64,000 nucleotides of DNA from DASSUW01 sp963811895. Its GTDB lineage: Bacteria; Actinomycetota; Thermoleophilia; Solirubrobacterales; Solirubrobacteraceae. The notes below the pieces were generated by a model, which ran no database searches, had not been told where the DNA came from, and saw only the letters and a list, made by a program, of their open reading frames with translations. Shown one piece after another: positions 19,030-27,629 of the stretch. A program made the translations under genes and the position numbers. The stretch covers positions 930,001 through 994,000 of the forward strand of contig CAWETE010000004.1 in NCBI GenBank assembly GCA_963811895.1, read 5' to 3'. How positions within the stretch are numbered: the first letter of the stretch is position 1; every line of letters begins with the position of its first letter.

Positions 19030-19083
19030 GTGGCGGATCACCGGCACGGCCGGACGTGGTTCGGAGGAGCGGTGGGAGCATGA
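19030..19083 (+). CDS. Possible 17-residue leader peptide coupled to the GAF-LytTR gene
   Basis: GTG at 19030 opens 17 codons (MADHRHGRTWFGGAVGA) and stops at TGA 19081-19083, which overlaps the regulator's ATG (19080-19082) as ATGA. The -10-like TACGAT just upstream suggests a leaderless transcript. Such a frame could couple translation or act as an attenuator. It is short and could be chance; there is also a GGTGGGAG sequence that could serve the regulator directly. Confidence 0.35.
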   Translation: MADHRHGRTWFGGAVGA

Positions 19084-20480
19084 GCCAGATCGCGAAGCGC
19101 CCTCGTACGCGAGATGCGGAGCGGTATCAGGCAGTGACGGCGGCGCGTGAGCGGTTCCTCGCCGGGGACGACCGCGTCCGCGGAGTGCGGCCCGAAATCG
19201 CGACGTCCTGGTATCGCTGCCGCGAGCAGTACCACGTCGACCCGGGCCTGAACACGGCACCGCCCGCGTCCGAGCAAGCCGAAACCTCCGACGAGCACAC
19301 GCTCGAGCACGAGATCGTCTTCGCGCAGCTCGGCGGTGCCGCAGCGTCGATCGCGACGGAGGTCGAGAGCCTCGGCGGTGTCGTCACCGTGACCGACGGC
19401 GCGGCCCGGGTGCTGACGGTCCAGGGCGACAAGGAGACGCTGCACCGCGCGAAGGACAGCAACATGGCGCCGTGGTCCTGCTGGTCGGAATGGGCGACGG
19501 GCACGAACGGGATGGGCACGGCGCTCGAGGCGCCCGGACCGGTGCTGATCAACGGGCCCGAGCACTGGTGCGAGGGCTTCCACGAGTGGGTCTGCGCGGG
19601 CGTGGCGGTGCGCGACCCGGTGACGCACGATCCCGTCGCGGTGCTCGACGTCTCGGCCTGGCGCGCCACCCTCCCGTCTCAGGCGGCCGGGTGGCTGTCC
19701 AAGGCCGTGGGCGGCGCGCGCTCGATCCTGCGTCAGCGCGCCCACGACGGCGGCGCCGAGCTGGCCGCGGCCTTCGCCAAGACGCGAGCGCGGTCCGGAC
19801 AGGCGGTCGCCGCCCTGGACGCGCGCGGCAAGGTCGTGATCGCCAACGAGGGGGCGAGCCTGTTCCTCGGCGTTCCCGCGCGCGTCCCGGCGCTGGACCC
19901 CACGGTCCGCTGGCAGCCGAGCGTGAACCTCGAGCACCTCGCCCGCTTCGCCGTCAAGCAGGCCGGTCTCGACCACAGCTGGGTCGGCTCGACGCAGATC
20001 GTGACCGGCCTCAGCAGCGAGCCGTTCCAGCTCACGCTGCGCCCGGTCTTCCTCGGCGACCAGCCCGTCGGGACGCTCGCGGACTTCGGAGCGGACAACG
20101 GCGACGCGATCGAGCACGAGCGGCCCGAGCCCGGGCTGAGCCCCCGGCAGCGCATCGTGGGCGTGAGCGGCGATCGCATGGTCCTCCTGCACCGGCCCGA
20201 GGTCCGGTACGCGGAGGCGGACGGCAACGACGTCTGGCTCGTCACCGACGAAGGTCGCCTCCAGGCCGCGGTCCGCGGCATCGACAAGCTCGAGGAGGAG
20301 CTCACCGGAGGAGACTTCCTGCGCGTCCACCGGCGGTTCCTCGTCAACCTGGCGTGCGTCCGCGCAGTCGACCGCGGGTCCAAGGGCGAGCTGTCGCTGA
20401 TCATGGACGGCGTGGCGGGCGAGACCGTGCCGGTGTCGCGCCGCAACCTGCCGGCGGTGCGGCGGGCGCTAGGCCTTTGA
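19080..20480 (+). CDS. GAF-domain regulator with LytTR DNA-binding domain
   Basis: 466 residues. The N-terminal 40-330 region has the RPEIATSWYRCREQ helix and GAF-type sensing segments (GGVVTVTDGAARVL, WATGTNGMGTALEAPGPVLING, HEWVCAGVAVRDPV), as in AcoR/DhaR-type activators of alcohol and acetoin catabolism. There is no AAA+ or Fis domain; instead the C-terminal 100 residues are a LytTR domain (EGRLQAAVRGIDKLEEEL, FLRVHRRFLVNLACVRAV). Located beside pqq and the PQQ alcohol dehydrogenase, it is the best candidate regulator of those genes (inference). It overlaps the end of the convergent pqqE by 12 bp. Confidence 0.9.
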   Translation: MSQIAKRPRTRDAERYQAVTAARERFLAGDDRVRGVRPEIATSWYRCREQYHVDPGLNTAPPASEQAETSDEHTLEHEIVFAQLGGAAASIATEVESLGGVVTVTDGAARVLTVQGDKETLHRAKDSNMAPWSCWSEWATGTNGMGTALEAPGPVLINGPEHWCEGFHEWVCAGVAVRDPVTHDPVAVLDVSAWRATLPSQAAGWLSKAVGGARSILRQRAHDGGAELAAAFAKTRARSGQAVAALDARGKVVIANEGASLFLGVPARVPALDPTVRWQPSVNLEHLARFAVKQAGLDHSWVGSTQIVTGLSSEPFQLTLRPVFLGDQPVGTLADFGADNGDAIEHERPEPGLSPRQRIVGVSGDRMVLLHRPEVRYAEADGNDVWLVTDEGRLQAAVRGIDKLEEELTGGDFLRVHRRFLVNLACVRAVDRGSKGELSLIMDGVAGETVPVSRRNLPAVRRALGL

Positions 20481-21569
20481 CCGCACCGGCCGCTTGACCG
20501 CGCGGTAGACGAACTCGCCGGTCTCCACGAGCTCCCGCGCGGCGACGACGCGGTCGTGGTGGGGCGAGTACCGGCAGACGGGGTCGGTGGCCGCCGCGTC
20601 GCCCGTCAGCCGCAGCGCCTGGCAGCGGCAGCCGCCGAAGTCCTCCTCCTGGCGCCCGAGCGGGCACGTCCGGCACGGCTCCTGCATCCAGTCCGTGCCG
20701 CGGAAGCGCGCGAACGCGCCGGACTCGTTCCAGATCCACTCGAGCGCGTGGTCGCGCACGTTGGCGAACTCGAGCCCGGGGATCGTCGACGCCGCCTGGC
20801 ACGGCAGGACGTCGCCGTTCGGAGCGACCACCATCGCTGTCGTGCCCCAGCCGCCCATGCACGGCTTCGGCAGCTCCTCGTAGAAGTCGGGGAGCACCCA
20901 GAGGACCTGGACGGCGGGGCCGACCCGCTCGCGGAACCGATGGACCGCCGCCTCCGCGCGCACGAGCTGGTCGCGCGACGGCATGAGCGCCTCCTGGTTC
21001 GGGACCGCCCAGCCGTAGTACTGCGTGTTGGCGAGCTCGAGCCGCTGCGCGCCGAGCTCGAGCGTGAGGTCGAGCAGCTCCTCGATGCGGTCGAGGTTCT
21101 GCCGGTGCAGGACGCAGTTGATCGTGAGCGGGAAGCCGAGCTCGCGGGCGTGCCGCGCGGCCGCGATCTTCTTCTCGAACGAGCGGTTGCCGGCGATGCG
21201 GTCGTTGTCCTCGGGGTCCGGGCTCTGGATCGAGATCTGCACGTGGTCGAGCCCGGCCGCCTTGAGCGCCTCCGCGCGCTCGCGCGTGAACAGGGTCCCG
21301 GCGGTGATGAGCGACGAGTACAGGCCGGCGTCGCGCGCGCCCGCGCAGAGCTCGACGAGATCGCGGCGCAGCATCGGCTCGCCGCCCGTGAGCGCGAGCT
21401 GGAGGACCCCGAGCCGGCGCGCCTCGCCGAAGGCGCGGATCCAGTGCTCGGTCTCGAGCTCGTCGCGGTAGCGCTCGTGCCCGATGTCGAGCGGGTTCGA
21501 GCAGTACGGGCAGTGCAGCGGGCACTGGTAGGAGAGCTCGGCGATCAGCGTGGACGGCCTAGGCGCCAT
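20469..21569 (-). CDS. pqqE: PqqE, radical SAM enzyme of PQQ biosynthesis
   Basis: 366 residues. The radical SAM cysteines are C16, C20 and C23 (CPLHCPYC), followed by ALTGGEPMLR, and a C-terminal SPASM-type cluster region (VLPCQAA, CRTCPLGRQEEDFGGCRCQ) that holds auxiliary Fe-S clusters. PqqE makes the Glu-Tyr carbon-carbon crosslink in PqqA, working with PqqD. It is the last gene of the minus-strand pqqABCDE operon; its ATG overlaps pqqD by 11 bp. Confidence 0.96.
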   Translation of the reverse strand: MAPRPSTLIAELSYQCPLHCPYCSNPLDIGHERYRDELETEHWIRAFGEARRLGVLQLALTGGEPMLRRDLVELCAGARDAGLYSSLITAGTLFTRERAEALKAAGLDHVQISIQSPDPEDNDRIAGNRSFEKKIAAARHARELGFPLTINCVLHRQNLDRIEELLDLTLELGAQRLELANTQYYGWAVPNQEALMPSRDQLVRAEAAVHRFRERVGPAVQVLWVLPDFYEELPKPCMGGWGTTAMVVAPNGDVLPCQAASTIPGLEFANVRDHALEWIWNESGAFARFRGTDWMQEPCRTCPLGRQEEDFGGCRCQALRLTGDAAATDPVCRYSPHHDRVVAARELVETGEFVYRAVKRPVRSKA

Positions 21570-21819
21570 CGATGACGAGCCCCTTCTGCGCCATGGCGTC
21601 GAGCAGCTCCACCACGTCGTCGCGGAGGTCGGCGCCCTCGTAGCGCGCCGACAGCGCCACCGCGATGTCGTCGGGCGAGCGCTCGCCGTCGCACAGCTCG
21701 AGCACCTCCGCGGCGGTCGGGTTCAGCCGCACGGCCCCCTCCGGGATCAGGAGGATGTGCTCGTCCCGCACGTCGTCGTAGGCCAGTCGCGCGCCGATGG
21801 CCAGGCGGGGCCGTGTCAC
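21559..21819 (-). CDS. pqqD: PqqD, PqqA-binding chaperone
   Basis: 86 residues from GTG 21817-21819, overlapping the pqqC stop as GTGA. The sequence (LAYDDVRDEHILLIPEGAVRLN, ELCDGERSPDDIAVAL) is a typical PqqD/RRE winged-helix domain that presents the PqqA peptide to PqqE. Normal length. Confidence 0.95.
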   Translation of the reverse strand: MTRPRLAIGARLAYDDVRDEHILLIPEGAVRLNPTAAEVLELCDGERSPDDIAVALSARYEGADLRDDVVELLDAMAQKGLVIDGA

Positions 21820-22490
21820 GGCTGCGTGTCCCCGCGATCGATGGCGTCGAGCTGCGCCCACAGCACCTCGGTCTTGAAGCGCAGCGCCGCGACGGCGGCG
21901 TCCTGCTGCTCGGGCGTCGTGCAGCGCTCGACCGTGAGGTCGAGCGCGTACTGCGCGTCGCGCGGCGCCTGCACGAGCCGGGTGCGGAAGTAGTCGAGGC
22001 CGGCGGGGTCGATCCACGGATAGTGGCGCTCGATCGCCTCCACCCGCGTCTTCATCGCGCCCGGCCCGAACAGCTCGGTCAGCGACGACGCGACCGCCTC
22101 GACCCAGGGCTTCTGCCGCGCGAAGTTCACGTACGCGTCGACCGCGTAGCGCACGCCGGGCAGGACTCCCTGCTCCGACACCAGCTCCTCGCGCGTGACT
22201 CCCAGCGCCTCGCCGAGCCGCAGCCACGACTCGGTGCCGCCCGTGCCCTCGGCCGTGCCGTCGTGGTCGACGATGCGCTGGATCCACTCGCGCCGGACCT
22301 CGACCTCGGGGCAGTTCGCCAGGATCGCGGCGTCCTTGAGCGGGATGCACTTCTGGTAGTAGAAGCGGTTCGCGACCCAGCGCTGCAGCTCCTCGCGCGT
22401 GAGCTCGCCCGCGTCCATCCGCACGTGGAACGGGTGCAGGTTGTGGTAGCGCGAGCCCTGCTCGCGCAGGCGGGCGACGAAGTCCGTCAC
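21816..22490 (-). CDS. pqqC: PqqC, pyrroloquinoline-quinone synthase
   Basis: 224 residues. Heme-oxygenase-like helical fold motifs include RYHNLHPFHVRMDAGELT, RFYYQKCIPLKDAAIL, DHDGTAEGTGGTESWLRLGEALG and RHYPWIDPAGLDYFRTRL, matching PqqC, which performs the final eight-electron ring closure and oxidation to PQQ. It overlaps both neighbours by four bases. Confidence 0.97.
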   Translation of the reverse strand: MTDFVARLREQGSRYHNLHPFHVRMDAGELTREELQRWVANRFYYQKCIPLKDAAILANCPEVEVRREWIQRIVDHDGTAEGTGGTESWLRLGEALGVTREELVSEQGVLPGVRYAVDAYVNFARQKPWVEAVASSLTELFGPGAMKTRVEAIERHYPWIDPAGLDYFRTRLVQAPRDAQYALDLTVERCTTPEQQDAAVAALRFKTEVLWAQLDAIDRGDTQP

Positions 22491-23320
22491 AGGTCGACCT
22501 CGAGGCCATCGTAGGCGACCTCGACGCCCGCCCGGACGACCGCCTCGCGCTCGGGGGAGTCCTCGAGCAGGATCGGGTTCGTGTTGTTGATGTGGACGAG
22601 GATCTTGCGCGGCCGCTCCAGCGCGGCAAGCATCTCCAGCGTCCCGCCCGTGAGCGGAACATGTCCCATGTCGCCCGCAGTGCGGTCCGAGATGCCCAGT
22701 CGAGCGAGGTCGTCGTCGTGCCAGAACGTGCCGTCGACGAGCACTGCGTCGCTCGCGGCCAGCCGGGCGATCACGTCGTCGTCGAGCCTGGCGAGCCCGG
22801 GCACGTAGGTGACGGTGCCTCCGCTGTCGCGGAACACGAAACCGGTCTGGTCACCGCTCACATCGAACGGCTCGACCGCCAGGCTCGATCCCTCAAGCGG
22901 CCATTCGCGGCCTGGATGCAACGTGTTCCAATTGACTCCGGAGAAGCGCTGCAGCATGCGAAACACCGTCTCCTCCAGCGCACGCTCGACGCCGGCGCTG
23001 CCGTACACGCGGATCGGCGCGCCCGACTCGCGCATGAGCAGCAGGCCGGCCGTGTGGTCGATCTCCGCGTCGGTCAGCAGCACGCCCGCGACCGGCGGCG
23101 CGCGGACGCCGTCCACGCGCGCGTCGAGCAGCTCGAGCTGCTGACGCAGGTCCGGCGAGGCGTTGACCAGGAACCACGGCCCGTCGTCCCCGCGGATCGC
23201 GAGCGACGACTGGGTCCGGGGCCGGCTCTCACCCGCGCGCGCGGCCTCGCACACCCGGCAGCGGCAGTTCCATTGCGGATAGCCACCGCCGGCGGCGGAG
23301 CCGAGGACGCGGACGCGCAC
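22487..23320 (-). CDS. pqqB: PqqB, metallo-hydrolase-fold hydroxylase
   Basis: 277 residues beginning MRVRVLGSAAGGGYPQWNC, the invariant PqqB start, with CxC-type cysteines (NCRCRVC) and the metal motif LLTDAEIDHTAGLL. PqqB is thought to hydroxylate the crosslinked tyrosine during PQQ assembly. It starts 17 bp after the pqqA stop. Confidence 0.96.
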   Translation of the reverse strand: MRVRVLGSAAGGGYPQWNCRCRVCEAARAGESRPRTQSSLAIRGDDGPWFLVNASPDLRQQLELLDARVDGVRAPPVAGVLLTDAEIDHTAGLLLMRESGAPIRVYGSAGVERALEETVFRMLQRFSGVNWNTLHPGREWPLEGSSLAVEPFDVSGDQTGFVFRDSGGTVTYVPGLARLDDDVIARLAASDAVLVDGTFWHDDDLARLGISDRTAGDMGHVPLTGGTLEMLAALERPRKILVHINNTNPILLEDSPEREAVVRAGVEVAYDGLEVDL

Positions 23321-23337
23321 GCGGCGGGTTCAGTCTC

Positions 23338-23412
23338 CTACCGCTGGAACAGGTAGGAAGTGACCTCGGAGCAGAGCTCGACGATCTCGAACTTCGGCTT
23401 GACCCACGTCAT
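23338..23412 (-). CDS. pqqA: PqqA, PQQ precursor peptide
   Basis: A 24-codon gene read from ATG 23410-23412 to TAG 23338-23340, with an AAGGAGG ribosome site. The peptide ends SEVTSYLFQR; Glu16 and Tyr20 are in the invariant E-V-T-x-Y arrangement whose side chains become the PQQ skeleton. It also begins MTWVKPKF like known PqqA peptides. It is the first gene of pqqABCDE. Only 14 bp separate its start from the divergent aminopeptidase start. Confidence 0.96.
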   Translation of the reverse strand: MTWVKPKFEIVELCSEVTSYLFQR

Positions 23413-23417
23413 AGGGT
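23412..23417 (+). promoter_or_regulatory. Predicted leaderless -10 (TAGGGT) of the aminopeptidase gene
   Basis: TAGGGT lies 9 bp before the ATG at 23427, overlapping the pqqA start codon on the other strand. The bases just before the ATG are the reverse of the pqqA ribosome site, so no Shine-Dalgarno sequence exists for this gene. Confidence 0.4.
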
Positions 23418-23426
23418 GCCTCCTTC

Positions 23427-24804
23427 ATGGTCGTTGTCGTGACTGCGGGGGACCCGGTCGGCGCCGATCTGGTGGCGGCCGCCGGGAAGCGAGCGTTGGA
23501 GCTGGGCGCGCCGGAGCGTGCCGTGGAAGAGGCCGACCCGGTCGCGATGGTGTACACGGACGCCGCACCGCTGGCCGTCGTGGCGCACGATCCCGACGCC
23601 GAGGGCCTGCGGACCGCCGCCGCGCGCGCGGTGCGCGCGTGCCGCGGCGGAGGGACGGTCGCCTGGGCGCTCGACCCGTCGCTGCCCGTCCCCGTCGATG
23701 AACAGGTGCGGGCGCTGGCCGAGGGTGCCGTCATCGGCGGCTACGACGGGCGCCGGTGGCGAAGCGGCGAGCCGTCGCGCGGCGTCGAGCGCTTCGTGAT
23801 CTGCGGCGACGACACGCTCGGGCCGGTGGCCGACCGCGCGGCGCTCATCGCCCGCTGGACGAACACCGCGCGCGAGCTCGTCGACGCGCCGCCCAACGTG
23901 ATCTCGCCGGCCGGCCTCGAGGAGCGCGCGGCGGCGGTACTTCCCATCGAGGTCATCGATCCCACCGAGGCCGGGCTCGGCGCGCTCGCCGCCGTCGGCG
24001 GGAGCGGTCCGATCGACCCGCGGCTGATCGTGCTCCGGCACGAGGCGCCCGGCGCCCCGCGGCTCGCGCTCGTCGGCAAGGCGGTCACGTTCGACACGGG
24101 CGGCTACTTCCTCAAGCCGCAGTCGGACATCGTCCGCCAGAAGGCCGACATGGCCGGTGGCGCGGCGGTGATCGGCGCGCTCGGCGCCATCGCCGAGCTC
24201 GGCCTGCCGCTGTCGGTCACCGGTGTCGTGCCCGCCTGCGAGAACATGCTGAGCGGCACGGCGATCCGGCCCACGGACGTCATCACCACGGCCGTCCGGC
24301 CTGACCGTCGAGGTGACCAACCCCGATGCCGAAGGGCGCCTGATCCTCGCGGACGCCCTGTGGTGGGCGCGCCGCGACGGCGCGACGCACGTGGTCGATC
24401 TCGCGACCCTGACCGGCGCCATGCGCGCCGGCATGGGCGACATGTGGGCCGGCGTCTTCGCCAACGACGACGCGTGGCGCGACGCCGTCGTCGACGCCGG
24501 GAACGCGAGCGGCGACCTCGCGTGGCCGTGGCCGCTCCACCGGCGCTACCGGCCGCTGATCGACTCGACCGTGGCCGACCTGCGCAACACGGCAGGCAAG
24601 GGCTTCGGCTTCTCGATCGTCGCCGCGACGTTCCTTCAGCAGTTCGCGGGTGAGGGACCTTGGGCACATGTCGACATGCTCGGTACGGCGTTCCTCGACG
24701 AGGATCGCGGCGACGCGTTCGGCCGCGGTGCGACCGGCTACGGCGTCCGCTTGCTCGTCGAGCTCGCCGCGCGCATGTGCGGCGCGGCGAGCCCGACGGC
24801 TTGA
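23427..24804 (+). CDS. M17 leucyl aminopeptidase family protein (one frameshift)
   Basis: About 458 residues after removing one extra base near 24291, where ACG GCC G TCC GGC rejoins the frame at SGLTVEVTNPDAEGRL. The N-terminal macrodomain-like part precedes the catalytic domain with metal and lysine motifs VGKAVTFDTGGYFLKP and NPDAEGRLILADAL (the usual NTDAEGR has Thr changed to Pro). M17 enzymes are hexameric di-zinc exopeptidases. Divergence from pqqA suggests a role in trimming crosslinked PqqA, a step done by other peptidases (PqqF/G) in proteobacteria; this is inference. Confidence 0.85.
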
Positions 24805-24808
24805 CCCC

Positions 24809-25297
24809 CTATCCGACAAGGAAGAGCGCACCCGCCCCGATCAGCAACGCGGCTCCGGCGACCTTCGTCGCCTCGACCTTGGCCGGCAGCACGCGCGGGA
24901 GCCACGCGGCCGCGAACAGGCCGAGGTAGGCGAGCATTCCGCTCGACAGCGCCTGCGCGAGCACCGAGCTCGTCGGCTCTCCGGCCAGACCGAACGTGAG
25001 GTTGTCCAGCGTGAGGGCGAACGGCAGCACCCAGACGGCCTTCCGAGCCGTCACCTGCGCCGTGCCTGCGGCGACGACCAGGAGATAGACGCCGAGCAGG
25101 ACGAGCGTTCCCATCCCGATGACCTCGGATGCGGCCTGTGACATCAGCCCCCACCCGAGGCCGGCGCCGATCAGGAACGCTGCCGCGTCGGCGGTGGCGA
25201 AGAGCGCGGCGAGCCACACCCACGACCGTCTGTCGACGAGCGCTCCGATCGCGAGGCAGGCGATCAGGCTGTCAATGCCTAGCAGCAGGAAGTTCAT
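24809..25297 (-). CDS. MntP-like small membrane protein
   Basis: 162 residues with about six hydrophobic spans. Aspartates lie in LLLGIDSLIACLAIGAL and VLPFALTLDNLTFGLAG, an internal repeat like that of the MntP/YtaF (DUF204) and related LysE/TerC-type exporters. A metal or solute export role is possible. It follows the PQQ dehydrogenase by 9 bp and is probably cotranscribed with it. I am confident of a membrane protein, less of the family. Confidence 0.6.
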   Translation of the reverse strand: MNFLLLGIDSLIACLAIGALVDRRSWVWLAALFATADAAAFLIGAGLGWGLMSQAASEVIGMGTLVLLGVYLLVVAAGTAQVTARKAVWVLPFALTLDNLTFGLAGEPTSSVLAQALSSGMLAYLGLFAAAWLPRVLPAKVEATKVAGAALLIGAGALFLVG

Positions 25298-25306
25298 CTC
25301 AACCCC

Positions 25307-26995
25307 TTACTCCGGAAGTGCGAAGGCGAACAGGGCGCTTCCCTGGCCGGCGCCGAGCATGCCGGGCAGGAAGCCCTCCGTCCACGCGCCCCAGCCGGTC
25401 GGCACGGCGATGTACTGCCGCCCGTCGATGCTGTAGCTGCACGGACTGCTGTGGTGACCGCTGCCGCACTGGAACTGCCACAGGTGGTCGCCGCTCTCGG
25501 CGTCGAGCGCGTTGAACTCGCCGGTCGGCTCGCCGCCGAACACGAGGCCGCCTCCCGTGGTCAGCAGCGACGCGCACATCGGGATGTCGTTGGCCCAGCG
25601 CCAGCGCTCCTCGCCGGTGCGCGGGTCGAAGGCGCTGATCGAGCCGGCCATGTCCTCCAGGTCCACGGCGACGCCGGCTCCCCAGTACGGGATGCTCTCC
25701 TTGAACTCCCTGCGGCGCCGGGTGGCCGTCGCGCCGACGTCCTGCACCGGGCAGTAGAGGAGCTCGGTGTTCGGGTTGTAGCAAGCGTGCGTCCACTCCT
25801 TGGCGCCGGCCGGGCCGGGCCAGAAGTGCACCGGGTCGCCCTCCTTGTCGGGGAAGACCTTCGGCGTCACGTTGCCCTTCTCGTCGACCTCGCCCCAGTC
25901 GATGCGGTCGACGAACGGCGCCACCCGGACCGGGTCCATGGTCGTGCGGTCGAGGATGTAGAGGAACCCGTTCTTGTCGAAGTGGGCCGCGAGCTTCTGC
26001 CCGTCGAGGTCGAACAGGATGTGCTCCATCGTGGAGTCGTAGTCCCACACGTCGTGCGGCGTGTACTGGAAGTACGACTTGATCTCGCCGGTGTCGGCGT
26101 CGACGGCGACGCCGGAGTCGGTGTGGAGGTTGTCGCCCTCGCGGACGGCTCCGTCGAAGTCGGGGCACGGGTTGCCGGTCCCCACGTAGATGAGGTTGAG
26201 CTCCGGGTCGAAGGTGCTGGTGACCCAGCAGTTGCCGCCGCCGCGCTGCCAGGCCTCGCCGTCGTCGGGCCACGTCTCGGACCCGGGCTCGCCGGGCTTC
26301 GGGACCATGTAGGTCCGCCACACGCGCTCGCCGGTCTCGCGGTCGAACGCCTCGAGGTGGCCGCGGTTCCCGAACTCGCCGCCGGAGCTGCCGGCGATGA
26401 CCATGTTCTTCACGATCAGCGGAGCCACCGTGGCGCTCTCGCCGGCCCGCACGTCGCCGTAGGTGGTGTCCCAGATCTTCTTGCCGGTCTCGGCGTCGAG
26501 CGCGATGAGGTGGGCGGCCAGGGTGGTGACGAAGACCTTGCCCTCGGCGACCGCGACGCCGCGGTTCACGTTGCCGCAGCACAGCGATACGTCGAACGCC
26601 GACGCGGTCCTGTACTGCCACAGGATGTTTCCGCTCTTCGCGTCGAGGGCCCAGACCCAGCCGTCCCAGCCCGAGACGTACATGATGCCGTCGACGACGA
26701 TCGGGGAGGCCTCGAACGAGTACGTCGACTTGCCCGAGTGCAGGCCCACCGAGCCGCACTGGAAGACCCACTCGGGCTTGAGCTTGCCGACGTTCTCCTT
26801 GGTGATCTGGTCGAGCGGGCTGTAGCGCTGCCCGTCGTAGGCGCCGTAGTACGTGAGCCAGTTCTGCGGCTCCGAGCGGGCGTTGAGGATCCGCTCGTAG
26901 GTGACTCCGTCGGTCACCGGCGGAGCGCTGCCGACGATCTTGCTGAGGGTCGAGTTGCCGACCGCCTGCCCTGCATCTACGTAGTCAGTTGCCAT
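25307..26995 (-). CDS. PQQ-dependent alcohol (methanol/ethanol-type) dehydrogenase, lanthanide-type signature
   Basis: 562 residues, an eight-bladed PQQ propeller with W-motif repeats (GWVWALDAKSGNILWQY, KIWDTTYGD, GERVWRTYM). The adjacent cysteine pair is C139-C140 (SLCCGNVNRG). Metal/catalytic ligands appear as E207 (GGEFGN), N275 (GTGNP), D318 and D320 (HDVWDYD). The extra Asp two residues after the catalytic Asp is the mark of lanthanide-dependent enzymes (XoxF, ExaF, PedH); calcium enzymes have Ala or Ser there. There is NO signal peptide: the start is fixed by an in-frame TAG four codons upstream and an AGGAGC site. It follows the cupredoxin-like gene. Confidence 0.93.
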   Translation of the reverse strand: MATDYVDAGQAVGNSTLSKIVGSAPPVTDGVTYERILNARSEPQNWLTYYGAYDGQRYSPLDQITKENVGKLKPEWVFQCGSVGLHSGKSTYSFEASPIVVDGIMYVSGWDGWVWALDAKSGNILWQYRTASAFDVSLCCGNVNRGVAVAEGKVFVTTLAAHLIALDAETGKKIWDTTYGDVRAGESATVAPLIVKNMVIAGSSGGEFGNRGHLEAFDRETGERVWRTYMVPKPGEPGSETWPDDGEAWQRGGGNCWVTSTFDPELNLIYVGTGNPCPDFDGAVREGDNLHTDSGVAVDADTGEIKSYFQYTPHDVWDYDSTMEHILFDLDGQKLAAHFDKNGFLYILDRTTMDPVRVAPFVDRIDWGEVDEKGNVTPKVFPDKEGDPVHFWPGPAGAKEWTHACYNPNTELLYCPVQDVGATATRRRREFKESIPYWGAGVAVDLEDMAGSISAFDPRTGEERWRWANDIPMCASLLTTGGGLVFGGEPTGEFNALDAESGDHLWQFQCGSGHHSSPCSYSIDGRQYIAVPTGWGAWTEGFLPGMLGAGQGSALFAFALPE

Positions 26996-27036
26996 CTGGT
27001 GCTCCTAAGACGTCGTGATCGATCCGGGCGGTCGAG

Positions 27037-27477
27037 CTACGGGCGCGGTTGCGGCGGGCGGTCCTGGCGAGCCTCCGGTGGGGCGTCGCCGCCTACGACG
27101 ATCGCGGCGGTCAGGCCGCGGCCCTCGTCGTTGCCGGAGCGGGAGCCGTACCAGTAGTAGCCGGGGCCGTCGAGCTCGAGCGTCGCCGTTCCCTTCGAAT
27201 GGTTCACGAGCCAGATGAACATGAAGTCGCCGTTGCACGGCAGGACCGCGCAGTGCGTGTTCTTGTCGTCGTTGATCAGCGTGAGCTCGAGCGTGCCCGC
27301 GTGGGGCATGACCAGGATCCCGGGCTCATAGACCAGCTCGTCCTCCGGGATGCGGACCGTGGCGCGCATGACGCCGTCGGGCCCCTCCTCGGCCTGCCCG
27401 ACGCTTCCGCGGCCGAGGATCCGGCCCAGCGTCACGCCGTTCTGCTTGTCCAGACCCGCTACGTCGACGGCAGTCAT
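27037..27477 (-). CDS. Cupredoxin-like PQQ-associated protein without copper ligands
   Basis: 146 residues from ATG 27475-27477 with an AGGAGGAG site. The middle resembles a cupredoxin (MPHAGTLELTLINDDKNTHCAVLP, then DGPGYYWYGSRSGNDEGRGL), but the final loop lacks the Cys-His-Met set needed for type 1 copper. No signal peptide is seen. It recalls, from memory, the actinobacterial MSMEG_3727-type PQQ-associated proteins found beside PQQ dehydrogenases. It precedes the dehydrogenase gene in the same operon and may be its partner or chaperone. Confidence 0.65.
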   Translation of the reverse strand: MTAVDVAGLDKQNGVTLGRILGRGSVGQAEEGPDGVMRATVRIPEDELVYEPGILVMPHAGTLELTLINDDKNTHCAVLPCNGDFMFIWLVNHSKGTATLELDGPGYYWYGSRSGNDEGRGLTAAIVVGGDAPPEARQDRPPQPRP

Positions 27478-27629
27478 AGACGCTCCTCCTAGAGGGCTCA
27501 TGTCACAGGGTCTCCGGAGGCTCCCCTACCTTCGGACCCAGAGCGTGATCGTATGCCCGTGCATTGGTGTATGCAGCCGATTTCCGCTGACGTGCCGTTC
27601 GGTTGCGGAGGGGTGCCGCTCGTGCGGTC

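Noticed and set aside
23391..23417. Classical -35/-10 promoter for the M17 gene using TTGACC at 23399
   Set aside because: The spacing to TAGGGT is only 7 bp, so TTGACC cannot be its -35; it is part of the pqqA coding sequence.
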